Positions 34,755 through 44,547 of a stretch of 60,000 nucleotides of DNA are shown here, in pieces. The stretch spans positions 26,819,666-26,879,665 of the forward strand of contig OX485807.1 of assembly GCA_950295325.1 (NCBI GenBank), written 5' to 3'. Positions within the stretch are counted from its first letter, which is position 1. The number at the start of each line of letters is the position of its first letter. A model generated the notes under the pieces. It had not been told where the DNA came from. It ran no database searches and saw only the letters and a program-made list of their open reading frames with translations. Source of the DNA: Polytrichum commune (Eukaryota; Streptophyta; Polytrichopsida; Polytrichales; Polytrichaceae). The translations under genes and the position numbers were made by a program.

Positions 34755-36973
34755 TCTTTGTGTTCAAAATGTCTGAAGTAGGACCGGGTAGTGGAGTCGA
34801 CCTCGTGAAACGGATGCAAGCCGGTGGAGACCTCGAAAACGCCTGGCTCATGTTTGACCATGTTAAGCGTGTGCAAAGTTGGAGTACAATGGCGTGCCAT
34901 GTTTATAATGCCACCTTTTGTCGAGTAATGACCATTGCCGTCTGCGACATGCAGTCCGAGGATACCGCTGCTCAAATTGTGGTTTGGAAAAACCTCAACG
35001 CTGTTATGGCTCGCCACGACGTTTCTCAACCAAACTTCAAAGGATTTATGGCAGATAGCGCTCAAGCCAATTGGAATGCTATCCGTATTGTCTACGGAAA
35101 CGGAGATGCATCTATGCCCATGGAAAACAAGGAGAGAACGTGTCTCTTTCACTGGACTCAGTCCCTCGAGAAACACACAAAGGCCTACATTAGACTCGAC
35201 CTTCAAGATCAGCACCGATTGCTTTGCAAGCAATACAAGAACGCCAAGACCATTTCTGAAGCTGAAATGCGCTACCTTGCCATTCACGCGTGGTGGCTTT
35301 CGTCCGGTGCCGCATCTGAGGATGCCATATCCCGACTCGACCTCTGGCTTGCTTTTTGGCATTTCCGCTACCGCCAATGGGGTGGCTTCATGCAATTGGT
35401 AAGTTCTTCGCTCATTGAACGTGTACCCATCCATTGATAAAGCAATCGTCAATCGTCTCCTACGTGTTTCCTAATCGATTATTTCTAAACTTCTTCTCCA
35501 TAGGACTTGAACGAAGTTGAGTTGGCTGAAATGCCTTCGTGCAATTTGGCCGAGACCGTGCACAATAAGTGGCTCCAACAATCCGGCCACCGTGGTAAGG
35601 ATCTATACGTTGCAACAGTTGACGACTACGTGCGCGCATTTATGCAATGTGTCTCGTACTACCAGTACTTAAAAGGAGATCGTGTTGGTACTGGCCCGTC
35701 CAAGGAAGAGCTGAAGTTACGTGCCGCACAACGTTCTTCGGAGATTACCGGCAACATCAAGTCCCTTCACGAAGCAATGACTAGAATGCTCGGAGCGCAA
35801 GAGTTTTGCATCCGCACGCCACACTTAGAAGGTGAAGAAGTCTTCCTATCGTTGAAACGGAAGGCTGACCTTCCTCCAGGTTCAGAACTTGACTCTCACC
35901 GACCTGACAAGATCTCCATCTCTCGTCCCCGAGTGCAAACGCGGTCTTTCATCAAAAACTCTCAAACGGCCTCACCATCCGCTAATTCAGAATCTCCTGA
36001 AACGTTTGCAACTCCAATTGCGCCGCAGCAATCGAACGGTAAGACTAGAGTAAGTGATGTCACCCCACTTTCTCCTTTGCAGCATGTTACAGCAGTTCAA
36101 GAATCCGCTTGTGACGAAAATAAGTGGCACATCGCACGTCTTCCTAAGACATCTGCAAAGGCTTGCTTTGCTATACAAGCGATGACAAAGAAGAAGTGTG
36201 TGGCCCGTATTGTTCAAGACGGGAAGAGTACCGCTGCGCCAACGTACACCGGGATGATGACCAATTACCGAAAGAATAAGCAAGAACTCTTGCAATTCTT
36301 CTTTTGTAACGATGATATTGAAAGGTGTGTTAAAGGAACTCGCAGGAAGTGGGTTAGATCAAGGCCTGAAGTCCCTGAGACTTGGCCTGTCAAGATGGGG
36401 ACAAACCTTTCCCGCAAGGAGATCCTCCAATTGGAGACTGCTGGATTTCGCCTTCCTCAACAACAAGAAATCTCTCCAAGACGATTGTTCCAAGACAACC
36501 TCTCCCACGTGGACTTGACTTCGTATGTTACTCCGGCATCTCCGGATGAGTTCCCCAAGCGCAGGTCTGGGAAGAATATCCGTCGCATGAGTAAGGCCCC
36601 TTCCACACGTCACGCCAACAACTGCGCCTCTGCTCTCACGTTAAAAGCTTGCATTCGCAACATTAGCATGGTCCCTGCCCCAACTCTTGGTTGTATTGTT
36701 ACCTTGGATTCTGGTTCTCCTCCCAATATCCACCAGTACCACTTGACTATTTCTCAGCTTCCGGCGTGCACTTGTCCCAATTTCAAGGAAATTGCAATCA
36801 AGGCACTTGGAAAGCGCGGTCAGTGGGCCAATTGTAAGCACCTATACTATGTGTTTACGATAATTTGTGGACTTGATCCTGAGTCTGATACTTTTATTCA
36901 TGCTGCTAGTTTTAGCTTTAATGAGGTCAAGCAAATCCTTCAGAGTGGATTGTTGACCCAGACAACCTCTTAG

Positions 36974-37690
36974 GCTTTGGATGATGTACTCTTGTAATTT
37001 CATTTCAATCACATCAATGAAATTGAGGTAGTGAGACGGAAAGGGCCACTACCAAGTGCATTATTTTTATACCGTCACTCTTTAAAAGCGCTACAGTATT
37101 GAATTTGAATGGTTTAGTTTTAATACTCATCAATTACTGTTTCCTTCATTACACAAAATCTTGTGTAAAGATGTTGAGTTCATTGTCTTCTCAAAGAAAC
37201 GTATGTATGCAACCTCTGTTTTAATCATGAACTAGTGAGATTAAAAGGGCCACTTCGAGGTATTTGATGTATCAACGTTTTTGTTGACCTCGAAACTTCA
37301 TTTAATTTTCTTTCTGATAGTCTAGAAACCTTAGGTGTCTGATATCTCCACTTTTCTTGAATTCATCTTCAATCTCCCGGATCTCAAAAGATGCCAATGT
37401 AATTTAATTTTGCTGCATAGAAATACTCCACAATGTTTGTCAATATTGATTTCGACTCCCTAAACCCTAAAAACATCCCAAAAACAACTTTGCAACGATC
37501 ACTGTGGAGGAATTTTCCACGGGCATAGGTCCTTAAATTTACTATAATTGGAAATATATTTACAAAACATTGATTTTTTTAATATATCCTACACATTAAA
37601 CTATTATTTTAACTAAAAAAAGAAAAACTTATCGCTCACCACTCACCACTCACTGCTCACTACTCGCAAAATAGCGGTGTTCGGTGTCCT
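36974..37690 (+). other. 3' tail of transposase B unit
   Basis: Non-coding. GTGAGACGGAAAGGGCCACT (about 37031) and GTGAGATTAAAAGGGCCACT (about 37235) repeat the motif found once after copy A. The end, GCTCACCACTCACC...CTCGCAAAATAGCGG (about 37635-37676), matches the end of the A tail and is a candidate transposon terminus. Confidence 0.5.
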
Positions 37691-37772
37691 TCAATTAGAA
37701 ATTGCATGATCATGTACTCGTATGCGGTTATATGTGGCTATATGGCTAATAGAGGTACACTTGTGGTTTGCA

Positions 37773-38760
37773 GGTTGGAAGCCCTAGTAAATACGATTGT
37801 TGCAGATGCAGGTGGGGTAGTGTCTTCTTCGTTTGAGTTTACGTTTAAGTCAGAATTTTGTATATTAGATTGGGACTATGACCTAAAGCCCTTAACATAT
37901 AGGTACGGTGAGTTGTCCAACCACATGATGGAGTGGGTAAGGACGTGGTTGAATCCACAGTTGAAAGACGTGAAGTGTCATCTATGTAGTCCGTATTTGG
38001 TCCCTATTCTTACAAGTTTTCTTCAGTTGCATCCGAAAGAGAGGTTAGAGGCGTTCGTAGAATTCATCCATGACAAGTATCCAGCTCTGCCGGAGTTGGA
38101 CATAACAACTCTCCTAGTACCCTACACTTGCGGAAAGCACTGGACGTTGTACATACTAGGGGATCAGGGTTTTTTCCATTTTGATTCTATGAGTGACGCT
38201 GGATTTCACTATGATTCAAGCATTTGCACGCGTCTAGCAAAGTTATGGGCAGCACGGAGTGGCTACGACGAACAGTCACCTATGTGGCGAAATGCACAGT
38301 CTCTTAGTGTTTGGATTCAACCACAAGTGCCACAACAGAATTCTGGTTGGGCATGTGGATTTTATGTTCTGAAGAACATAAGGGAGTACACTAAGGCCTT
38401 GAGAACTAAACCCCATACCCTGCGCGAGGTCAGTTGCGATCCCGTGCATCGAATACCCCCTAATAGTCATAAGTACTATAAGTGACATAAAATTACTGCT
38501 TTAAACGTATGTTGTTTATAGGCTGAGTACTGACTTTTATATTTTGGATCTTATTCATGCAGGGTTGTGTATTTCAATATAAAAGGGAAGACGCCATCAA
38601 GCAAAGGAAGGACATAAATGATGCGCTAATGGACGTCATAACAACTGGGAAACATGCGGGTTCAGAGTGGACAGTCAAAGTCGTCACGAAGAAGGAGATC
38701 CCGAAAAGAAATCACATACGAAAGCGATGTCGTACGGTCAGGCCAAGATATAGAAGATGA
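37773..38760 (+). CDS. Ulp1/SENP-like (C48) cysteine protease
   Basis: Two coding exons: about 37773 (or a frame open from 37706) to 38428 and 38563-38760, joined in phase 0 (GAG|GTCAG...CATGCAG|GGT). Catalytic set in order: His in CGKHWTLYIL, Asp in FFHFDSM, the oxyanion Gln in PQVPQQNSGW and Cys in WACGFYVLK. The spacing fits the C48 family, which cleaves SUMO or related modifiers. The short second exon is Lys/Arg-rich. A TTTGCAG at 37766-37772 suggests an upstream exon that I cannot place. It converges on the FAR1-like MULE (40038-47164). MULEs carrying Ulp1-like genes (for example Kaonashi elements) are known in plants, so it may be an accessory gene of that element. All catalytic residues are present. 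Confidence 0.8.
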
Positions 38761-38929
38761 CGTTGTGTTTTTGTGCAACGTGCATTATAGTTTTATATAC
38801 TTTTATATATCGTAAGGCGCAATGTACAATAGAATCGCAAGATCACCACAGCCGCATGACTCCTGAATTGTACACTTTTCCATAATACAAATAACTTCTT
38901 ATATATTTGTCATACATGAGAGCAGTCAG

Positions 38930-39440
38930 TCATTCATTCAGTCCTTCAGTGATTTACTGAGTCTGATTTTATTTGTGATTTAATTTGCTCTCAGTGGTTT
39001 GTTCAGATGTCACACACACATTTCTTCAAACATGTAATTTTGAAGATGTGTGTAACCTGAATAATTCACTTTGATGCAGTCACACAGTCAGTCATTCATT
39101 GAGTCATTAAGTCATGCACCTAGTATGTAATTTTATTTGTGATTTAATTTGCTCTCAATGGTTTGTTCAGATGTCACACACACATTTCTTCAAACATGTG
39201 ATTTTGAAGATGTGAGTGACCTGAATAATTCACTTTGATGCAGTCATACAATCAGTCATTCATTGAGTCATTGAGTCATGCACCTAGTCTGTGATTTTAT
39301 TTGTGATTTTATTTGCTCCCAGTGGTTTCTATCTTCATACATGTGATTTTGAAGTTGTGTGTGACTTGAATAGCTTAGGGTGTGGTTCATTTTGATGCAG
39401 TTACTCAGTCAGTCATTCATTAAGTCATTCAGTGACTCAT
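38930..39440. repeat. ~164-bp tandem repeat downstream of the Ulp1-like gene
   Basis: About three units, with TTTTATTTGTGATTT at 38967, 39131 and 39295. They include GGTTTGTTCAGATGTCACAC and short reiterated CAGTCATTCATTGAGTCATT stretches. Located in the 1.3-kb convergent spacer between the protease gene and the MULE; 39441-40037 holds nothing I recognise. Confidence 0.85.
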
Positions 39441-41334
39441 TAAGTCAGTCCCACAGTGGGATTCCAACAAATATGTGAACATGGAGTGTGGCAGTTGTAT
39501 GGCCTTTGTAGATGGTTAGTGCGCACTCAAAAGGCCACTTAATCTCATGTTTAGACACGGCATTGAAAGTTTAATCACATTGAATAATTCAACAGTGAGC
39601 TGTGTCATTGTTGACAATTATGCAATCATTCAGAAATGAATGTGATGGTGAAGGGTGAGATGTTATGTGTTTTATTCATATATTTATGGTATGAAGTCCC
39701 ACATTGATGCAGTGATGTGGCTCATATGATGGAAGATCCAGGGTCTAAGTATTACACATATTGTAATACACATATCAGAAGTCATTCAAGAATACCCTAA
39801 ATCATATTAATAAATAATGAAAACGTTCATCGGTATCTACGACAGTGAATGTTGCCCTGCAGGTTTCCCGTACAATGGTGTTTATTCACAATGAGAGGTA
39901 ATATAACTGTCTCAATTCTTTTTTTCAAAGTATATGTAAATACGTTAACCTAAATAGGCCCCAATAGATCATAGGTCATACCTATATGACGGTAATATAA
40001 TGCTCTTTCACAACAAACATGTACTTCAACACAAACGTTAAGTAGTTGACGTTTTTTTCCTGGATGGTAGTCTTTCCAGGAAACTTCGATGACGTTTCAG
40101 GGAGTTGTCTCCACCTCGCGCTGGGAAAGACGAGGGTGTGGATGATGGATGGAACATGGCGTCGCCGCGAGCAATGAGCTCAGTCTGCTTTCCATGGATG
40201 TGCTTGAGGTCCGCAACCAAGTATTGATGAAGGATGGGGTAAGTATCTGCATTTTTCGTCAATGTTGTGTAAAGTTCATTGGCTGTCGATCGTGACACTG
40301 CCTGTGACTAGGCCACGTCAGGTTGTGAGAGGTCGATAGGATGTGACACACTGCCTAGTGATATCGGGGAGCACATGTCACCGAGTTCTTGGGAAGGTGC
40401 ACCAATTGTCTCAGCTTCAAGATCCACGCACACATTATTGTCAATGTCCTTCCAATTGCCTGAATGACCATCTGCGAGTCCTTCGTGTCGCGCCTTAGAG
40501 TAACATTGAGACATGGGAGTGGCGCGATCAACACCATGCATAGTACCAGCTTCCCTCACAATGACACCATCCTGCACGTCGGGGTGGAGCATTTTGAATA
40601 CCTTCATGGTATGCTTGCATATCATACCCTCCCGTGCGACTGGGCAGTCACACTGCGCCCACTCGGAATCAGGTGAGTGTATTGTCCACACTTTTGGCCT
40701 GTTATTCACTGATCCGACGTACGCTACGTCTTCGTCCATGCAAATCAAAACATTCGTATCTGGTATTGCTGACGCGCGAATGATCGCAGAGCAAACAATG
40801 CCCTCGTGTTTTTTATTTCGAACAAACCCAAATGCCTTGCATTGGACTTCATACCTGTGGGAACACGCGAACACCAACATATCCGGATTGGCGGTTTTAA
40901 GTGCCTAATCCGGTCTGTCCGGATGACCCTAGTATCGTCCAGGGATTATGTGAAGTGTAGGAGGTCTAGAACTTTCCGTACCTGCTTATTTCCTTTTCCT
41001 TAGCCAAATTTCCGGCAAACCTAGTTTCCGGACTTTTGGTTTTTGGGGACACTCTTAACCTTCTTCCGGAGTGTGCATTTCCGGATTGTACCTCTAGGTC
41101 CTAATTATAATGCTTACTCTCCCCTCTACGTCTACCCTCTAGAGTGGGTGGTTTCTTCTGGTGAAGACGTCCTCTATAAGATTGGAATCCGGCGCTCCCT
41201 CACAACTAATCCGGATTGATCAGATCCGGCTTGGCAGGTAACACAGAGAGATCCGGATTGTTTCTTGGGACCGTAGTGACCAGAGGAGTTCGGATTCCGA
41301 TCAGAGATCTGACTCGACGGGATGAGTGGATGAC

Positions 41335-41800
41335 CCGTACCACTCTCCGGATTGTCCCGTCCACCGGTGATGAGGCCTTCTAGGGAGATCGGATAAGTCC
41401 GGATCCCTTCCGAACCTTTGCCTAATCTTCCCCGCGGTTGTCTCACCGGGACGTTACCCTGACGTCCGGAATAATGAGGATCTCTTCCTACTACACTCCA
41501 GAGGCGGCCTCCAACCCGGAACCCGTACTGATCCGGTCCTTCCCTTCACCTCCCGACGGATCGGTCCGGCTACCTCTACCTTGGATTCTACTCAATCCGA
41601 GCTAACTGGGCGATCCGTACCACCACCCGGATGGGTCTGCCTAAGGGCGGTGGGACCTCTTCAGAAGATCAGATTGGCGTAAGTCCGGATCCCTTTCGGA
41701 TCTCACCCAATCTTCCCAGCGGCTATCCCACCTAGACGTTACTCAACCCACCGGATTAGTGAGGTTTCCCTCCCACTACACCCAGAGATGATCTACAAGG
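41335..41800. repeat. ~283-bp tandem duplication in the insertion's 3' region
   Basis: GTACCACTCTCCGGATTG...AAGTCCGGATCCCTTCCG...CACTACA (41335-41520) is repeated in diverged form at about 41617-41800 (GTACCACCACCCGGATGG...AAGTCCGGATCCCTTTCG...CACTACA). It lies in the candidate LTR-like end of the element. Confidence 0.7.
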
Positions 41801-42235
41801 CGATAACCGGATCTGATCCGGGTCTCCTCTCTCATGTCCTATCCGGAACTCCTACCCCTCATGCTCTCTCTCTTCCTCCGCTAACGCTCTCCGGATCCTT
41901 CACACAAACATTAATCAAGGAAAGTCAAGGAGTGAGAAACCAAGGCATTTATTAGAGTAGGAGTAATCAGAATACAACAATGGAGAAGGAACCCCTCCCC
42001 AACTCCTTATTCAGCCTTAAGTAGAGGCCCTAAAATCCCTAAACTGAGGGCGGCGGCCCAAGCGGCCGCCGCTAAGGAAAACCCTAACTACACCCGGTCT
42101 CCCGGATTTCCCGGATCAAGATCCGGATTTTCCGCTGACACTCCCAAGGGAAAATTTTATTACTCATCTTCAAAAACTCCTAAGTCCTACCTGCCTACCT
42201 CTATTCTGCCTAACTAAACTAGCTATTCTCCTCAA

Positions 42236-44308
42236 CTAAGAAGAGCGGTGCTTCTTTGGAGCCGATCCCTCCTTTGAGTGACTGCCTAATCCGCTGACGG
42301 CGGATGAACCCCCTCCCGGCGATGCCTTCTGCAGCCGCGTGAGCATCCTCCTCATGTTTGGAGACGGGGCAACTTCGTCCTCCGAATCCGCTGCTCTCTC
42401 GGTCCGCGGTGTCCCGGTCCCTGGTGTTCCGGAGACTGTCCCTGGGGTTCCGGAAACTGTCCCCATCCGGAGGCTCCGGACCGGAGAAGGATCGCTTCCG
42501 GTGCCCTGCTCCGGATTCCGTCCGCCCGAGATCGAAGCCGTCCGCGGATCCCTGTTGGAGGCTGCCCTTGAGGGTGGCGAAGGAAAGGGACTGACCATTT
42601 GGCAGTCCTGAGGAGACGATGGCGAGGCGTGGGTCATAGGGGCTTTGCCCCTACTCGGAGTTGCCTCCCTATCAGAAGTCTGGTGCTGGATCGGCGTCCT
42701 AGCCCTATCCGGAGTCCGGGATTGATCCGAGTTTCGCGGAACCGGGGACTGGCCTCTCCCGGATCGGACCGACCCGGTACTCTTCCTCCTCACCTGGGGA
42801 GAACGGGCCTGTTCCGTAGCCCTCCCGGAACTAGCCGGCTGCGAGTCGCCTCCCTGCTGGCTGGGTCCTGCAGACGTCGGCGGATTCTGCACTAGGGCCA
42901 CTTCACCAACTACCTCACAGAGGGTTCCGGTTGGTGACCCAGGCGGACCCGGATAGAGTACCCGCCGGGGTGTTCCGCTTGGTGGAACCACCCTCTGAAT
43001 TTCCGCCAAGAGGTCCTTCATCGTCCGTGAGTATTTCACGAGGATGGGAAGGATCTGCCTGGCGGAAGCGGGTTCTCCGGACTCCATCATCCGGTCGTAG
43101 AAGTGCGCCTTGTTGACGATCTCTGCCGGATGCCCCACCAGCTCCCGGATCCAGCTGAAGAGCACTGTTTGCTCTGCGTGGTACTTCCGGATCTCTTCGC
43201 TCTTCTGACTCAGCTCTTGAGTCATGGCCGCTACCTGCGCGGTGAGATGGGCGTTCTCCGTCTTGGCCTACTCCAGCTCCTTCCTGTCCGCCCTCTTGGC
43301 CAATTCTCGAAGAATATTTCCGGGTCCGCAGTCGTCTAGAGCCTGGTTCGCCCCTCGGACGATGTGTTCCATCCGGTAGTACTGGTTCTGCAGGTCCTCC
43401 ATCCCTTCATGGACCCGTTTGAAGGGATTCTCCGGAAAATCCCAAGCGGATAGATCCAGATTCCGCCATGTGGTCTCCCGGCTGGGTCCTGGTTCCGGAT
43501 GATGATGAGGAAGAGGGGGAGAGAGTGGCCTCGAGATGGTGGGCGGTGGGCTCCCGGGGGAGGAGGGAGGTGCTTCCGGGATGATTGGGTCGCTGGAAGT
43601 CTCCGTCTCGAGGTCTCCGGGTTCCGGGAGCAGCTTGTAGGTGACCTCGTCCGCCGCTATCGTTAGCAGGTCCTCCTCCTCCGCTAAGATGCAGTCGAAA
43701 TGCTGGTAGAGGTGCAAAATGAAGGGGGAGAGAAAGGAGGGTTTCCGGCCGATGTGGGGGAGGGCCCGTCCGACTATCTCCTGGATGATCAAGCCCCAGT
43801 TCACCGGCCGGACTCCGGACATTACTCCAAACAGTGTGTTAGCCATGGTGAGGCTAATCCGTTTCGGCTTGTCCGGATTGAGAATGGGCAGGAGAAACTC
43901 TAACACTCTCCGTTCCCTAAGATTCCGGCAGTTCCCAGGGTGGAATCCGTCCTTTGGATCCGCGTCCCCTCTGAACTTTCCGGCGAACAGGCCGTCACAG
44001 CGGCCGGCCAACCCTTCTGCAATCCCCCTGGGAAACCCGTAGACCCTGTTCCAGGTATCCGGAGTCCAATGTTCCGGATCCCTCCTCTTTGTGCCTAGCC
44101 ACTGATTGCCTCTCTCGAACTTAAACTCACGGAGGGTATCTTCCGCTCTGAGGTTCCAGGGTTTAGAGAGCAGCCCCGCGCAGCCCATGACCCGGAGATC
44201 TTCCGCGAGCTCCTGCAGCTCCCTATCATCCCTCGAAATTGCGGGGGTGAGGGCTTTGAGCGGAATCGGGATGGGGTCCCTCTGATCCTCTTCCCGAGCT
44301 TCCGGCAT
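42236..44308 (-). pseudogene. Gag-like ~690-codon protein with one in-frame stop
   Basis: The minus frame starts MPEAREEDQRDPIPIPL at 44308. It stops at TAG 43268-43270 and resumes in the same frame (AKTENAHLTAQVAAMTQEL) to 42236, so one nonsense codon splits it. The N-terminal half is globular (WTPDTWNRVYGFPRGIAEGL; MANTLFGVMSGVRPVNWGLI), loosely like the plant retroelement gag/transposon-protein type domains. The stop falls at a predicted coiled coil spanning both halves. The C-terminal third is Pro/Ser/Arg-rich and disordered. No protease, RT or integrase follows. Family not recognised with certainty. Plus-strand frames over this region are shadows. Confidence 0.6.
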
Positions 44309-44537
44309 TTTCCCCCCCTTTCTAACTTTCCGGTTTGCACACTCCCTCTCTCTCTCTTCCGGGTTCCCTCTATTCCGTCAGAGTCCCGGCAAACCAACTA
44401 CCGGTGATTGAAAAAATGCTGAGTCCCAGCAATCCAACTGCTGGCGGCTCGAAATGACAACAACCTCACCACTCGTTCTCTCAGCAATTTTGTCTTTCGT
44501 AAATCAGGAAAAAGTGGGAAGGAGAAGGAAGGGACCC

Positions 44538-44547
44538 TTAAATATCC
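44538..44547 (-). promoter_or_regulatory. TATA-like box of the gag-like gene
   Basis: GGATATTTAAG on the minus strand lies about 230 bp upstream of the ATG at 44308, between a series of GGTCCG/CGGACC words and a CT-rich leader. It is placed as expected for a core promoter. Confidence 0.4.

Larger units (their letters stand above)
31282..36973 (+). pseudogene. MULE-like DDE transposase, copy B (interrupted only by a solo LTR)
   Basis: Same family as copy A. Exon 1 is split by the LTR: 31282-33171 and 34760-35398. The intron is 35399-35503 (GTAAG...CATAG) and exon 2 is 35504-36973, with no stop or shift in any coding part. Compared with copy A, the ~150-residue N-terminal module is duplicated in tandem (MAFIRAD at 31282 and LAFIRAD at about 31741), each unit ending in a psi-K-x-E-P motif (VKVEPD, VKIEPG). 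Zinc region: CLGHLRCDNVDCEF, CSICKVSPTC, HFGIHAHP. Catalytic Asp in LMFDHVKRV and GFMADSAQANW, Glu in CNLAETVHNKW. SWIM-like CTCP...WANCKHLYYVF at about 36760-36850. Apart from the insertion it looks recently functional. It lies head-to-head with Y2 with a ~670-bp spacer. Confidence 0.88.

Noticed and set aside
42139-42156. Start of a 3' LTR (TGTCAGCGGAAAATCCGG) defining a two-LTR element
   Set aside because: No matching copy lies upstream of the gag-like gene; the sequence directly 5' of the gene is different, so a paired-LTR call is not supported.
19094-43270. Hypothesis that all premature stops come from C-to-T deamination of methylated CAG/CGA
   Set aside because: Several stops in copy A replace AAG (Lys) in copy B, which needs a transversion, so the pattern is not consistent.
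42339-43339. Plus-strand Arg/Pro-rich frames
   Set aside because: They overlap the gag-like minus-strand gene in GC-rich sequence and have no recognisable domain.
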